A DNA stretch of 64,000 nucleotides from Hofstenia miamia (GCA_004352715.1 SCFE01000087.1:449150-513149); one strand, 5' to 3'. Numbered from the stretch's first letter, positions 1 through 12,357 are shown. Numbers and translations: made by a program. The notes: a model not told the origin generated them from the sequence alone.

Positions 1-326
1 CTCAGTTTGATTGACTCTTTGACCCGGTGACCTGGAGAGAAGCTGAGAGATGTACACGTAGCACGGAAAAACATAATCATAATTTTGAATTTACTAATAA
101 CATCTGATTTTCTTCCAACTTTAACATATATTCACATATTTTGTATATGCTACTTACAATGATTAAGAATTGCTTAATTAGGAGAAGGGGTTTCATTAAT
201 GAAGACTGAGCTTTCATTCGGTGCTATTTAAAAACTTCAATATTTCAAGTTATCATACAAAGGAAGCCAATAATTTTTTGTCTACAAGCATTAGGTTTAT
301 TTACATCAATGTAATTATGTTTTCAT

Positions 327-674
327 TTAAGGTGCTTGATAGGCAGGAGGCTGCGGTGGATATTGCGGCGGTTGCTGCGCTGGATATTGCGCCGGATAGC
401 TACCAGTCTGTATGTGCACCACTCCTGGATGTTGAACCACATGAACTGATCCTCGAACTCTGGTTTTTGATTGGATGTTTATGATTACAACTACTATCAC
501 AACAATTATAATGATTGGAGCACAAATGAAAAGGCACGAAATGAATAAGTAAACCAGTATAATTACACCTCCAATAATAGCACCCGTATCCCCTGAATCA
601 CACGATGCATCACTGCAGATATTATCGCAACAATATTTTGCAAAGCCACAGTCGCTGTTTATTGTGCAAGACAT
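327..674 (-). CDS. Small Cys-rich transmembrane protein with C-terminal PPAY motif (copy A)
   Basis: A 115-residue protein opens with a six-cysteine block (C3, C9, C15, C16, C20, C25; spacing C-x5-C-x5-CC-x3-C-x4-C). A hydrophobic stretch of roughly 38 residues (about 31-68) follows, long enough for one long or two short membrane helices. The tail is Pro/Tyr/Gln-rich and ends in PPAY (109-112), a PPxY-type WW-domain ligand as used by NEDD4-type ligases. The architecture recalls Shisa/VOPP1/WBP1-like proteins, but I cannot assign a family. No signal peptide precedes the Cys block. A splice acceptor (TTTTAG before position 683) sits 9 nt upstream of the ATG, so this is probably the last exon of a two-exon gene whose first exon is at about 7954-8095. 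The paralogue at 18816-19160 has the same cysteine spacing and ending. An AATAAA on the minus strand near position 298 could be the polyadenylation signal. Function unknown. Confidence 0.8.
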   Translation of the reverse strand: MSCTINSDCGFAKYCCDNICSDASCDSGDTGAIIGGVIILVYLFISCLFICAPIIIIVVIVVVIINIQSKTRVRGSVHVVQHPGVVHIQTGSYPAQYPAQQPPQYPPQPPAYQAP

Positions 675-683
675 TAATTGTAT

Positions 684-3600
684 CTAAAATATAAATGTTA
701 TAAATCTCGCATTGTGCGCTTAACTAATTATAATGCTTTAACAAATGGCGTTTAGTAAATTGAAAAATCTTGCAAGTTTATATAGCAACAAGGAAATTAC
801 TAACAATTGGCTTTCAGTCGAGAGTGAAGGCCGGCTTTTGATATAATTTTTAAATTAATTGATTTTTTGAATTTCCTAAAATTTTATATGTAATATTTTT
901 TTAAGTTTTCTTCACATTTACACCGACAAGTTTTTCTTACATTTACATAGTGCCCAAGGACTTAGATCGATTGTGCTCCAGAAAAGATGAAAATTACTTA
1001 CTGAAACAAAAAGTCCTTTTTTATTACTTTGAATTTGAGAATCATCAGAAATATTTATGAAAAATGCTGCAGTTAGCAAATAATTTGAAATATTTTTACA
1101 AAGTAATCGTCATTGACTGTAAGGAGCGAAAAATTATAAATTTTAGAAAAAGTAAGACATGAAACTTGCAAAACTTAGCTCAATTTTTCATGCCAATTTA
1201 CATTAAATTCGTGTTTGTTACTCAAAATGCTAAAGACCATAAAATATATAAAATGAAAATTTAAAATAATAGTTTGACTCAAAATGCTCCTCATATTCAA
1301 ATTCTATTGATCACTTTAAGAAAATTAATTAGTTTTGGAGTTACATAAAAATAGAGAAGGGTTCCGCGGCTTATCTCCAGACATAGGGTGTACCCAATAG
1401 CTTAAGTCTGAATAGAGTAAAAATGCGAGACACATAATTTTAAGAAATAGTTTTTATTGTTGCAAAAGATTAAGTTTGATCTGATGATCATACAGCGAGC
1501 TTGATAATGAAAGTCTCTAATCAATGTAAAATTCATACATAACATGAAAACAATGTATTCTCAGAAACTGAAAGATTAATGCATGCCTTTTACCTTAACA
1601 GATCATTTTCAAAATTTGACATTATGTAGACAAAAATTCCAACAGGTCAGTAATGAGTGAATTAAGAATACTATATTTATGCACACAGAATGCTAGTGCT
1701 AAAATTTAAAGGTATTGTTTACATATTGACTTAATATTTACAAAAATATTAAATAACGGTGATCAACTTGGTATGCCAAAATTTCACTGCATTTGTTGAT
1801 GTGTGCGTGGCACTTATTAAAATATAACTACCAATTCTCTCACTATCCATTATTATACTGCAGTTGTTTATATTTGAAATTAAAATTCGAATGCTTTGTT
1901 TCAAGTCCTATACCTAACAGGGCATAGTATGGATGGTTCTATTAATAATGTAATGTTTTTATCCAAAAGACTATTAATAAGCATTTTCAAGGTTCCCCTA
2001 GGGCTAATGAAATTATTGTATATAAATTTTAACTGCTGAAATGTAATAACGCGTGTAAACAAGATTAATGTAAAAGGTTAATTTACACAATGATGATCTA
2101 CAGTGAAACACAAAGGCACCTGAATTGACTAGTTACATTGTCGTGATCGACATACTAGTTTACCTTGCATTTACCTCAAAAATGTCGTTTCAAACTTGTG
2201 TAAATGTTTTTACATTTTTTTGGGGTTCATATTTGAAGCATACATTTTAAAAATAATTATTTGTTGCAAATTACCAGTCTTGTTTTTTATCTATTTCAAA
2301 AGTAAATTTAAGTAAGCAAATCGTTTGCGAGTAGATATTCTATCTTTTAAGTTACATTCACCGTCCTCTTCATCCCATTGTGAAATAAGTTATTAATTTC
2401 TGAGTTTGACTAAAGGTTTTTTTTATTTTCCATTCTGCTATTATAACTTCACACATTTGATAAAATTCTCCTGAGGTATTTTAGATTCTTATTGAATATT
2501 ATATCTGAAATTGAATCTTAGAGCAGTTTTTTGAAACCCTCTGTAAGGCTTACAATCATGCTTTTATTCTTCCTGGATGTAGGTTGTTCCAGACTAGTAA
2601 GCTTTTCTATTAATGCGTTGTAATAATACGTAATCAGAGATCATGACAAAAGTGTGTTACTATTGGAAAGAATGCTCAAATACGACTGGGTTTCCGGATT
2701 TCAAATACTATTTATATGATTATATTTAGTTTTCTAATTCAAAATCATGACGCAAACGGTTCTGATTTGATTTGGACGAAAATAAAGCTATGCTACCATG
2801 CATTAGCAAAGATCATTGTATGAGCAATCAAAGACATTGTCTAGAGGTAACAAGGTTAGATAGTATATGACGGGAAACTGAAAAATGAAAATTTCAGCGG
2901 GTTTGAGGCAATTTTACAGTGAGAAAGTATGTTATTTCCAAATAAGTTTCAACAAATTGGCTGAAAAGACATTTCAGCTATCATCAATTTAGAAGTGAGC
3001 CGAGTCAGTCTGTTAATTAGCTGAGCTGCTTGCAACACTGGGACCTACTAGGATTTTACTATTTCTACAGGTATTTGCTTCATGATCATTATATATAAAC
3101 ATATAAAATGTATTAAAAGGCAAAAATATATAAAAAATAGATGTTATACCGAAGCGTAAACGTTTAACAGTAGCAATGTGTAACTCTCCTGCGAACTCGC
3201 ATGCATGAGGTCGTCAATAATCTATTCATGACCAATAATGGCCCATCCCATTTATAAATTGTTTTTTGACCAAGCACATTGGAAGCTTTGCAGTCGCCCC
3301 TGACGAAAAGAGTTTCTCAAAGCTTTGTTGAAAAAATATTTACGAACTACGATGGATCAAAATAAAAGAGCCAATAATGTTTGAGTTCTCTCGATTGAAA
3401 CGACCTTACAAATAACATGATTTCAGTTCCCTGATTGAGTGCAAAAAAGATTTTTTGCTCTAACTATAGGACCTGATTTTGTAACGATTAGTTTTATAAG
3501 TAATGTATTGTTTTGGTATAGTTTCTTTTACATGGGAGTTCTTTAAAAAAATGATATTTTATTTATGTTAGAAATATTTTTTTCACACTGATCTCGAAAA

Positions 3601-4019
3601 ATACTGTTCAGGGCTTTGTTTGCAATGAATGAAGTCAGTTTTCGATCATCCGAAGCTCTTGTATTGTTTGCATCAAATGAAATCATTCTGCGAATTTTTT
3701 TCACATTTACAATTTACTCACCATTCCACATTTCAACTGTTCAACACATTCGTAGTTTAAAATGTGTAAATTCTAATATTAAGAGATATAGTGGCGTATG
3801 ACCTAGTGAAATGCTGTGGGCAACATGACATAAAACATTTGCATTTTCAAATTTTTAATAAAATTCTCTGTGAAAAAATATCATTCAATAATTCATTAAA
3901 TTTAAATGTGGTATACTTGAGTAAATGTTAAAAATATTAAATGACTAGCATAAACGAATTATACTTGGGTTATGTAATGTAAAGTGAGACAAATTAAAGA
4001 CTGTTGTATAATNTCAGTT
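684..4019. other. Intronic/non-coding stretch, no gene recognised
   Basis: AT-rich DNA with many stops in all frames lies between the coding exon of copy A and a decayed gypsy copy. I see no conserved coding, RNA gene or clear terminal repeat. A single undetermined base is at 4013. By the inferred gene model it is part of the first intron of copy A. Confidence 0.5.
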
Positions 4020-4064
4020 AGACGATCATGTTCACATTTCTTTTGTTCATCTTCCCTTTCTCCT

Positions 4065-5020
4065 TTATCTAAATTTGGCCAATCCCAATCGTACCATTGA
4101 TCTATCGATGTATCCATTGTTTTTTATGGGAATTACATGTCGTCGGTTTCTACGAATTATTTTTTCGTTGACCTTTATTAGATAGGACCGTGGAGTAATA
4201 GAACCTTTTGCAATTATCTTTCCAATTCTGTTGTCCAAAGTGGTTACTCTTACATATTCGCAAGAATGTATTTCTGGGAGATCCCTGGCTGACTTATTGT
4301 AGTATTTTAATTGCTTTCTTTTGTAGTGCTCTTCCCTTTTCTTATGCATTGGCTTCTCAAATATTACGGGTTTTAGCATTTTTTTGATATGAGATCGTTT
4401 GATCGAAGTCTGTGGTTAAAAAGGAGTGATAGGCGGAAATCAATGCCTTTTTTGTAGAACATCTTAAATGTTTGAACACTCCTTTCAGCCATTCCGTTTC
4501 ATTGAGGATATCGTGGACTGCTGGTAACTAGGTTTATCCCAAATTGCTCAGAGAATTTCCTAAATTCGTACAAACAAAATAGATTATTGTCAGCTATAAC
4601 CATGTGAGGTATTCCATGAGTACAAATAATGTCCTTAAACTTATCGATCACTGACCCTGCAGACTTGCTTGCTAATTTTTCAACTATTAGGAATCTAGAA
4701 AAGTAGTCAACGCAAATTAGGAAAGGTTTGCAACCAATTTCAGCTATATCTATTCCTACCTTTCTGAATGGAAGGGAGGGTCTTTCATGTAACAATAATG
4801 TCTCTTTCTTGTAGTTGGATTGATGCATTCTGCAATCATCGCAATTGTTGATAAATTTCTCGACGTCATATGACATCCTCGGCCAGAATACGAACTTTCT
4901 ACATAATTTTTTTGTTTTCACATTTCCCATGTGTGATGTATATCTGTTCTTGACGTAAAATGCATCCGTCCTTTGAGTACAGCTCATGTTTGATTTTTTC
5001 CATTTGCTTCTGTTCTTCAC
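4065..5020 (-). pseudogene. G1 integrase (two fragments)
   Basis: The first fragment (5020-4499) has the HHCC zinc-binding part (HMGNVKTKKLC and NNCDDC) and the catalytic core with GIDIAEI and VIADNN, the first two acidic residues. The third acidic position (an NG-AER-like segment) is just outside the open frame near 4460-4490, after another frameshift. The second fragment (4379-4065) is the C-terminal part ending RRNRRHVIPI. The normal integrase size would be about 400 residues. Confidence 0.75.
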
Positions 5021-5570
5021 TTCTTATCTGATTGCGCTGAGGCCACGAAGTTGATATATAGCTTAAAATTTTCTTAGTGTCTTTATCTGAATTTATTTCG
5101 TATATGATCATTATGATTGTTGTACAGTCGTTCATTGCTAATGAGTGAATAGATAGAGTCAATTCTTCCTTGATGCTACTTGAGTTGACTTTTGGCAGTG
5201 GTAGTCTAGATAGTGTGTCAGCAAATACCAATTCTTTACCTGGTGTGTACGTTATTTTCAGAGACGGGTACTTTTGCAGCATAGCGAAGAGTCCTTGGAT
5301 TCTAGGAGGACATGTTGCTAAAGGCTTGTTTTGAAGAGCTTCGAGAGGCTTATGATCTGATTCCACTTTGACATCTCGCCCATATGTGTACTGCTGGAAA
5401 TGGGTACATGCATAGGTTATAGCCAATAGTTCATTTTCGATTTGTGAGTAGTTTTCATCATTGGAAGTCATGGATCTGTCGGCATACGCCGGGTAATCGT
5501 TTCCAACAGTATCTGCCCATAGGTGTATTGAAGGTACATAGTAGCGACGATTTTTCAGTAAGAGGAACAT
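4899..5570 (-). pseudogene. G1 RNase H and linker
   Basis: Recognisable RNase H segments are YSQIENELLAITYACTHFQQY, VESDHKPLEAL and FADTLSRLPLP, as in the chromoviral/Mag-type gypsy RNase H. The N-terminal DAS block is lost in the upstream deletion. The C-terminal half is the spacer leading to integrase. It overlaps the integrase frame by 122 nt, showing a frameshift. Confidence 0.75.
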
Positions 5571-5948
5571 GCCAATAGCAATTTGAAAGGTCCACCACGG
5601 AGAAGAATTTTTTTCCCATTGAAAAACTCACGCATTCTAGCAGATGATGGCGGATAATGGTATTCCGTTCAATAACTTTGTTCAGTGTTTTGTTGTCAAA
5701 TGTAATTCTCAGATCACCATGCTTCCTACCCAACTAGTAGGATGATCAACCTTTGATATAATGTAAGTGTTTTCAAGTTCTTTAAGCTTCTTCTTTAATT
5801 TTGGCAAAATTGAGAGTGGGTATCTTCGAGGAGGGTGCATTACAGGTTTCGAATTCTGCTGAAGTGGTATCTCATATTGCTGGTCTATACATCCATATCC
5901 AGTGAAAACATCTTGGTTATTTTTCAAGAATTTGATAGCATTTGTCAT
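5458..5948 (-). pseudogene. G1 reverse transcriptase, N-terminal fragments
   Basis: Two overlapping frames (5948-5709 and 5733-5458) carry the RT fingers: the pre-RT segment with PPRRYPLSILPKLKKKLKEL, then DLRITFDNKTLN and VVDLSNCYWHVPL (first catalytic Asp region). After about 5570 the sequence jumps into RNase H. The FGL...F and YxDD blocks are absent, which indicates an internal deletion plus a frameshift. Confidence 0.75.
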
Positions 5949-6076
5949 TCGGACCAGGTGCGTTTAATCTTACATTTTTCCGGGCCTTAGCCGAAAATGG
6001 TTCAATGGGGAATCTTTCACACAGTGCACCTCATTTATATGACCTTTCAAAAATGTAACTCCGAGAATCTCAGCTT

Positions 6077-6418
6077 CTAATGATGTGGTAAGACCTGTTG
6101 TTGGTTAGTTTTCTTTGGAACCACTAGAAATTTTGTGTTTAGGCATCTATTTTTTCGTCCGATATAAATTGGAACCTTTGTTTGCCCCATTACAGGAATC
6201 GATTGACCACCATATCCGGTAAGTTTTGAGTTACATCTGCGAATCTGGATTTTAGTTTGAGTTTTCTCTTCAACTTCCTTAACTGTGGCGTAGGGCAGGA
6301 CGTTGCATTGAGCTCCCGAGTCAACTTTCATTTTAATGGGCACCTCATGCATCTTGACTGCAGTAATTATTTCGTTGCGATTTTGTTGGTGTGCTCTAAT
6401 TTGTTTATTGAGTCGCAC
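6077..6418 (-). pseudogene. G1 aspartic protease (retropepsin)
   Basis: A 113-residue frame contains the retropepsin active-site motif VDSGAQCNVLP with the catalytic Asp intact, followed by a flap-like segment (GYGGQSIPVMG). It lies directly after gag on the minus strand in a different frame. In the active element it would cleave the Gag-Pol polyprotein. Confidence 0.7.
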
Positions 6419-6486
6419 TCGTATTCGGAATCACTTTCAGATTCATCTAGATCGTGGATTTCTCTAGGTCTTTAGGCATTACCTGT

Positions 6487-6924
6487 TTACCTTTGTAATT
6501 GGGCACGACACTTTGTTGCGAAGTGGTTGGGTTTCCCACATTTCCTACAAGATTTACCAAAGGCAGGACACGACCTCGGCTTGTGCTGCCTACCACACTG
6601 TCTGCATTCAAATTCTTGATCGTTTTTTGATTTCAAACTCCTTATGTTGTTCCGAATTGTGTCAAGCTCTTTTTTCAGATTCAGGGAGTCGTCTTCTTCT
6701 GAATTGTTTAATAATCTAGATTGCTCATCCGCTACTTCAGCACCTCTGCAGAATTGAATGGTTCTCTGTAAATCAATGTTGGGTTCCCTTAGCAGTCGTT
6801 CCTGGAGTCGTCTATCTTCAATGGTGAGGATGATTCTGTCACGAATCATGCTGTCTTGGATTGTTTCAAAGTTGCAATTCTTAGGCCGTGTCCTAAGGGT
6901 GTTCACATACTGATCTATTTTCAT
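6487..6924 (-). pseudogene. G1 gag C-terminal part with two zinc knuckles
   Basis: This 145-residue open frame ends with two adjacent Cys/His nucleic-acid-binding knuckles, CRQCGRQHKPRSC and CRKCGKPNHFATKC. Preceding residues (about 1-80) match the end of a capsid-like Gag region rich in charged helices. The tandem CxxC...H...C arrangement is typical of the K02A2.6/Mag-like gypsy group (family knowledge). The upstream capsid part is missing. Confidence 0.75.
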
Positions 6925-7953
6925 ATATATATATACAATTAAAAGGTATCAACCAAACACTACAATGAATGTAAGAACGCCTTAAGAAAGGGTTGTTGTA
7001 CCAAACCTAGTTAACCACATTAACTAGGTTAAGTATAGGACATCCTTTTTCAAAAGGTAACACCAATAAAATATTAAGTACTAATCAAAGAACTGCTTTT
7101 TATACACGAAAATAATGCTAAAGTGTGAATAGATCTGTGCTGAGAAGGATTTTGCACTACATATGAGTTGTGAGCTGTGGCTATTCTGTTCATATTCAAA
7201 ATGCATTGTAGTTAATAAGTGCTAAAACTGCATCTAATACTAACTAGATTTTGCAAAGAGAAAATGTAACTTTTGATTTAGGCCACTAGAAGGTTACCAT
7301 AATTATCCTTCATCATACTTCGAAAGACTAAACTTTGAAGCATAACATTTTTTAAAGTTAATACTTATTCCTGCTTTTTGTTTCTCAATTTGAAACTATC
7401 AAGTGATACATCACCTTAAAATCGGAAAATATATATATTTATGTTCTGTAAATATTGCAAATAATGCATAACTCGTCAGTAACATTTTCAATTTTATATA
7501 CAACATTTAAACTAGGGACAATTATATGCATATCTATATGATCGCAGTCTAATCCGATTGGAAACTACGACTGAATATTCCAGTGTGACTGCAGAGATAG
7601 GTTTTTGCTCTTTCAAAATAATCTAAAATGCTTGGGTGTTATTTTGTGAAAAACCTTTTAAAAAACTTGACTTAAATATAGCAAATAAAAGCTTTGTATT
7701 GGGACAATAAAGGGCTATGAGAACAGAAGATATTTCTTCGTACTATTAAATTTCGTATAAACTGCTTAAGAGTACCACCAACGCAGTGTTACCAGAGATT
7801 ATCCTTCTTAAATTGTATTACTCCAAAAAATTTTCTTAAAATGCCCGCATGTTTTCTATTTATTGACCAAAGATTTCAATTCGGATATAGTGTTGCTTGA
7901 TGTCATTTGCACTAGGTAGTTATTTAAAAATTATGGATTAGAACACAACTTAC
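6925..7953. other. Intronic/non-coding stretch, no gene recognised
   Basis: AT-rich, stop-rich DNA lies between the gypsy remnant and the inferred first exon of copy A. Near 7005-7035 there is a short imperfect palindrome around the repeated CTAGTTAA/TTAACTAG words. No LTR matching the gypsy copy was identified. Confidence 0.4.
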
Positions 7954-8114
7954 CTGTTATTGAAAATCAATGTTGAGTGTATTACGAATTGACTCCTAAA
8001 CGTTGCCAAAAATTGACAGCTGCAATTGTATACTGTACTGTTTAACATTTCATAATGCATGGAATTAAAACACCAGTTACATTTCTAACGTTAATTCCAG
8101 GTGTTTTAAATTGC
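7954..8114 (-). promoter_or_regulatory. Probable non-coding first exon and core promoter of copy A
   Basis: On the minus strand this block ends in a donor (AACAG/GTAAGTTG, junction at 7954/7953). It is clearly homologous to the block at 24407-24559, which lies at the equivalent place upstream of copy B. Shared pieces include a TTTAAA/E-box stretch (GCAATTT, AAA, CACCTGGAA; 8095-8114), TTTTGGCAACGTTT, and the last ~25 nt before the donor. If spliced to the acceptor at 683, an in-frame TAA falls just before the coding ATG, so the exon would be 5' UTR only. The transcription start is not determined. The implied intron is about 7.3 kb. The splice is inferred from paralogue conservation plus splice-site match. 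Confidence 0.55.
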
Positions 8115-8391
8115 CTCTGTCTTGTACTAACATGTTAAAGCTAATCTAAGGAAGGGAATAGCTTTTTGCTTATTTCCAAGAGGAAGACGTTTAAAAACAA
8201 TAAATTTTCCAGGGATCCTTACAGCATATCCTAATTTATACTTAGATATCCGGGCGTTAAGTGTGTTGATAAAAGATGAAAAATTTAGTGATTTTGTGAA
8301 ACAATGAAAACTATCCGTTTATGTGCTAAAAAAGGCATGACAAGAATGCGAACGCAATGAAAACACACACACAGAGAAAACAACAATATCA

Positions 8392-8393
8392 TC

Positions 8394-8427
<34 letters not shown>

Positions 8428-8441
8428 GCAACAACAACAAG
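8392..8441. repeat. (CAA)n microsatellite
   Basis: About 16 near-perfect CAA/ACA units with one CAG interruption, a few hundred bases upstream of the inferred promoter of copy A. Short CA-rich sequence precedes it (8360-8375). Confidence 0.95.
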
Positions 8442-9179
8442 TTTAGCAACATCACGCCAAATGCAGGGGATGCACTTCTATATAAAAAAACACAAGATAA
8501 AAAAAATTAAAAATAATAAAATTCGAAAAGAAATTGTTCCGTGCATGTATCAATTGTAATTTCTCGTCTTTTACTTAGAGATGAATAAACATTTATAATG
8601 AACCATATGACAGTATCCTATTGACAAAAGATCTTTTAAATGCTTCTGTCCTAACTAATGGTAGTGTCGCATCGTTTGTTTAGATCTTGTAATTGTAGTA
8701 GGTTTCCTATGTCTTAAAAATTCTTCATTTAATGAATGTCTAGAATTTTTAATTATTCTGTAGTAATTGGCAAGATCTTGTTTAAATAACATTTCATTAA
8801 CTGATATAGCACAGTTTGTATATTTTTTCTAAGACTTTTAAGAAGTTATTTATTAAGTTTAGTTAAAATACTTGCAATCGCTGTAGGATTAAACAATCGT
8901 GGTCACCAGGAGTAGATCAAAGACTTGAAATTCATTTTTACGATTGCGGATTTGGTTGCACCAAGAAAGACTGTCATATGCTGGAATGCTACCCCTTGGC
9001 TACATTGGACATGAATGGAGATTCTATTTTTTGTGTGTGGAGCATAGTTGGTTAATTTAAAAATACCAAAAAATCTCCCGATAATTAAAATTCAGTGATA
9101 ATAAGACACAGTAAAACATCGTGAATGTTCAAAAAATAATTATTTTCTTTTCACAGTTATGCAGAAGCACACCAGAGAT

Positions 9180-9180
9180 N

Positions 9181-9210
<30 letters not shown>
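9180..9210. repeat. (TA)n microsatellite next to an undetermined base
   Basis: A pure TA tract starts immediately after a single N at 9180. The 212 bp that follow recur at 15978-16189, also behind a TA tract. Confidence 0.95.
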
Positions 9211-9214
<4 letters not shown>

Positions 9215-9422
9215 ATGCTTTTTTTGTATATCGAAGGCCTAACATTAACGTTATTTTGCGCCAATGTTATCTTCTGCCAGACACTTGATATTGTAATGTC
9301 AAACCTAAAGAAATATAACAATGATCACAGCCTTTACATTGGGAATCTAAGGCAGAACCAAATTTGCTCTTAGTAATTATGATCACTCGCAACATTTAAC
9401 TTGTATTTTTCTAGAACAATTT
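9211..9422 (+). repeat. 212-bp direct repeat, copy 1
   Basis: By eye this is identical base for base to 15978-16189. The second copy ends exactly at an N gap and both copies follow a TA tract, so the duplication is probably an assembly artefact rather than a biological repeat. Confidence 0.85.
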
Positions 9423-9689
9423 CTTTATAGTGCTAACAGAAGTATGAAGCACTCGTTGTTACCTCAAAAACGATGATTTTTTTTAGAAAGCTTTAATGTC
9501 CTTTGTTTGGTTTTTATACAACACAAAACATGTTAATGTGGAATGAATTTTTATATATTATTTTCATTCCAATTATTGCCAAATGCAAAACTAGCAATGA
9601 GAAATAATTTGAACGAAATGTTTATGAAATTTTGCTTGAAGTGAAATAACTTAAGCACGTTTTCTGTATATTTACTTGTAATTAAATAT

Positions 9690-10610
9690 GGTGAAGTTCC
9701 CAGAGGAGTTCCCCAGGGTCTATTCTAGGGCACCTTCTCTTGAATATTTTTGTTAATGATATTGTAAGCTGTTTAAAATGCTGTAAAATCATACTTGTTT
9801 ATACACAAATGCTAATAACATGCTTACTTGTACTAAATTACATGACTTCCAATAGCATTAAAACCTGGTTTGACAGAAACGAACTGCACTTGAATATCAA
9901 CAAAACACAGTTTGTTATTTTGTACACTTCTAAACGTGATATTGCCAACCAATTCTCGATTAAGTATAACAATGATACTATTCCCAATTCTAGTAAAGCT
10001 GAAGCTGTCTACCTTGGTGTCAAATTCAATGATAACTTGAACTTCACAGATTTTCTCAATGATAAAATCCTCAAACTTGGTAGGTTCAACTCTCGAATTC
10101 CTCTAATAAGTACTATAATTCCAAAGAATTTCTTGATTAATTACACTCGCGCACATTTATATGGCATAATTAGTATGCATGTCAACAATCTGTTGGCAAG
10201 CATGTTGTCAAATGGCAAAAAATTGTATCTATGTCAAATTGGGCAATTGCCAATGTTCCCAGGTTTTCACATGTTCTGCAGTGAATTTCAAATCATGAAA
10301 CCAATCAAATATCTCTCATACATTTCCTTGATGTACTTCTTTAACATTCTTCTAGGTAACAATATATATATTATTTGCTATTATTTGCTAAAGAAGTCAA
10401 TTATCATTTAAAATTTAATAACTGCATTAAAAAAATCACTAAAGTTAACATTATATAAAATAGCTAAACTGTAAATTCATTTTATGTCAAAGTTGCTGAG
10501 ATTTTTAATGAAATACCATTAATTTTACAATCTTTTGAAGTTTCCAAGAAAGCACTACGTGCTTATTTTATAAAAAATCAAGGAGTAATGAAGCAGTACT
10601 CCTCTAATAG
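9690..10610 (+). mobile_element. LINE (non-LTR) reverse-transcriptase fragment, decayed
   Basis: Starts with a decayed GVPQG...LGxLL block (9695-9745), the RT motif before the catalytic YADD. The continuing frame (9740-10411) reads FVNDI, a degraded YADD region (VYTQM), then WFDRNELHLNINKTQFVI and AVYLGVKFNDNLNF. These are the hallmark C-terminal RT segments of CR1/Jockey-like elements. Near 10490-10590, in another frame, IFNEIPLIL...KKALRAYF matches the usual LINE C-terminus. No endonuclease or 5' part is present. The minus-strand LINE at 45.3-48.7 kb is of a similar type. Confidence 0.75.
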
Positions 10611-12030
10611 TAAAGTACCGTAGCAGGCAAATTAACATGGTGCTTACGATATTTGTACTATCTTAGTAGTTTATAGATGATAATGAATAAATCATTTTGA
10701 AAGGTACATAGCAATGCTAATAAAAAGAAGAGAAATACAGTATTAAATTCAAATTTTGGCAAGTTACAAAATGTAACTAAAGGTCATTTGTGGCAGCACA
10801 GTCTTAATACGGGGTGATCGTAATCCTGTTCTTCCTCCTGTGATAGTCTGAGATATTGGAAATAATGGGCTGAAATTGAAAAAATATACTATTGTAGTAA
10901 ATACTACTAAATTTCTTAAACAACGTTTTGAAATTGTCCCTGTAGAATTTTTAGATTCAGTGAACAGATTTTATTAAGTTTCTAATATACCCAACTTTAG
11001 ACTAGGATGCCCCAAATTTGTAGAAGATTTCTTAACGAGCATGATAAAAAGGTGCGAATTTTTTAATTAAGTGGGTTGGGCATGCTTCAGGCCTGGCAAG
11101 GATTGGGACTAGGTTTTTGGTTGAAGTTACTAATAAGAAGGAAAAACATTTCTAAAGAACATCTTACCACAAAAAGGTTTCCTATTAAAACTAGGATCAG
11201 GTAACAGGGCTTTAGATTGTGTTCAAAATTCCCCTCACCTACTGAACCACAGAGCACATAAGTGTGTTAGCAAACCTTAGTAATGGGTGTATAGGTGTAG
11301 AGAAGAATAGTTCACTGATAGTAATTTATAACATAAACATTCATTATCCTAGTTCCGTTTGCTACATTGAAATTTAATTAGAAAAATATGACACTGAAGA
11401 GTAGATATGGGAAATAGAAAATCTCAAATTGAATAGTTGGGCTTAGGTAATATCATTTTTTCTGTTTTGATTAGCCTGTAAAAAAAGATTATTCAATTCC
11501 CCTAATGTTTTTTCAATAGTAGTAAAATCTTCAAAACAATGAATTTATGAACTATTACGAATTATGAATTTCAATCTGGACCAATTTGTTATTGTTCTAA
11601 TAAAAAACTCATATTCATAGCAATGTTTACAAAACTATCACGATGTGCTCAATAACTGCCCTTGTGTTCCCATCTGCGGGTTTGAAATATTTGTCAAAAC
11701 ATTACTTTGTTGTAAACATTATATAGTACAGTTGAGATATTTAAATTTAAAATCGCTATTAAAACTGACGAAACATAGTTTAAGAAAATTTAAAGTGAAA
11801 CTTAAACACCATCATCTTATAAAATAGATTTTCATATGAATATTGCTTTCTGACAACACAGAATATTCTTTGCAGATGTACTCAAGTAAAAAAAAGTGGC
11901 TACTTTTCAAAATTTGACTATCATAATTTTCACACTGGTACAATTAATAGTTCAAAACATTGCTAAATACTCGAGGAATTTGTACCATACACAACCTGCT
12001 TATATCCCAATTCATGAATCTTAGAACAAG
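10611..12030. other. Non-coding stretch, no gene recognised
   Basis: AT-rich DNA with short open frames only. The part around 11040-11150 has slightly higher GC and a short coding-like run, but frames are broken and I cannot assign it. Confidence 0.35.
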
Positions 12031-12290
12031 TTAGAGCAACCCCTCATACCTCAAAATCAACAAAAGAATTTTTTTACCAATTATAATATTCAAGTTATGC
12101 AATGACCACCGAATTCGTCAGATCTAGTACCCATAGAGAACGTGTGGCAGATTATTCAGGTTTTGTCCAGAAAAAAATCCAACAAATTTAAAGAATTGAA
12201 GAGCCTTAAATCTTAACATCAAAGAACTCAAGAAGTTAGAGTCCGTTTAATGGATCAGATTTCAAAAAGCTTATCTGCGTGTCACCTTTG
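12031..12290 (+). pseudogene. Tc1-like transposase C-terminal remnant
   Basis: Reading the plus strand with one stop, the sequence shows RATPHTSKSTKEFF, then PPNSSDLVPIENVWQIIQ. These are the family segments around the second and third catalytic acids of Tc1/mariner DD34E transposases (the IEN glutamate is present; the Trp before PPNSS is a TGA). Only the last ~90 residues survive. It is a different subfamily from the element at 53126-54665. Confidence 0.7.
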
Positions 12291-12357
12291 CATGGCTAAC
12301 TTGTCAAATAACTTTGTCACCAAGTTACAAGCTGAGACAATGGTTGGTTATTAAATC

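Larger units (their letters stand above)
4051..6924 (-). mobile_element. Decayed Ty3/gypsy LTR retrotransposon (element G1), internal region only
   Basis: On the minus strand the order is gag with zinc knuckles, aspartic protease, reverse transcriptase, RNase H, integrase, which is the Ty3/gypsy order. The reading frame is broken many times, and the RT palm with its YxDD box is deleted. A purine-rich tract (GATAAAGGAGAAAGGGAAG on the minus strand, 4051-4069) follows the integrase C-terminus and looks like the polypurine tract, but I see no LTR on either side. The element lies inside the inferred intron of copy A. It is distinct from the gypsy family at 25.9-44.2 kb: it has two knuckles and a different protease and RNase H sequence. 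Confidence 0.85.

Noticed and set aside
221-484. Plus-strand 87-codon frame
   Set aside because: Antisense shadow of the Cys-rich membrane-protein gene; no conserved features.
8392-8441. CRISPR-like array or poly-Gln coding repeat
   Set aside because: Pure (CAA)n microsatellite without spacers; flanking frames contain stops.
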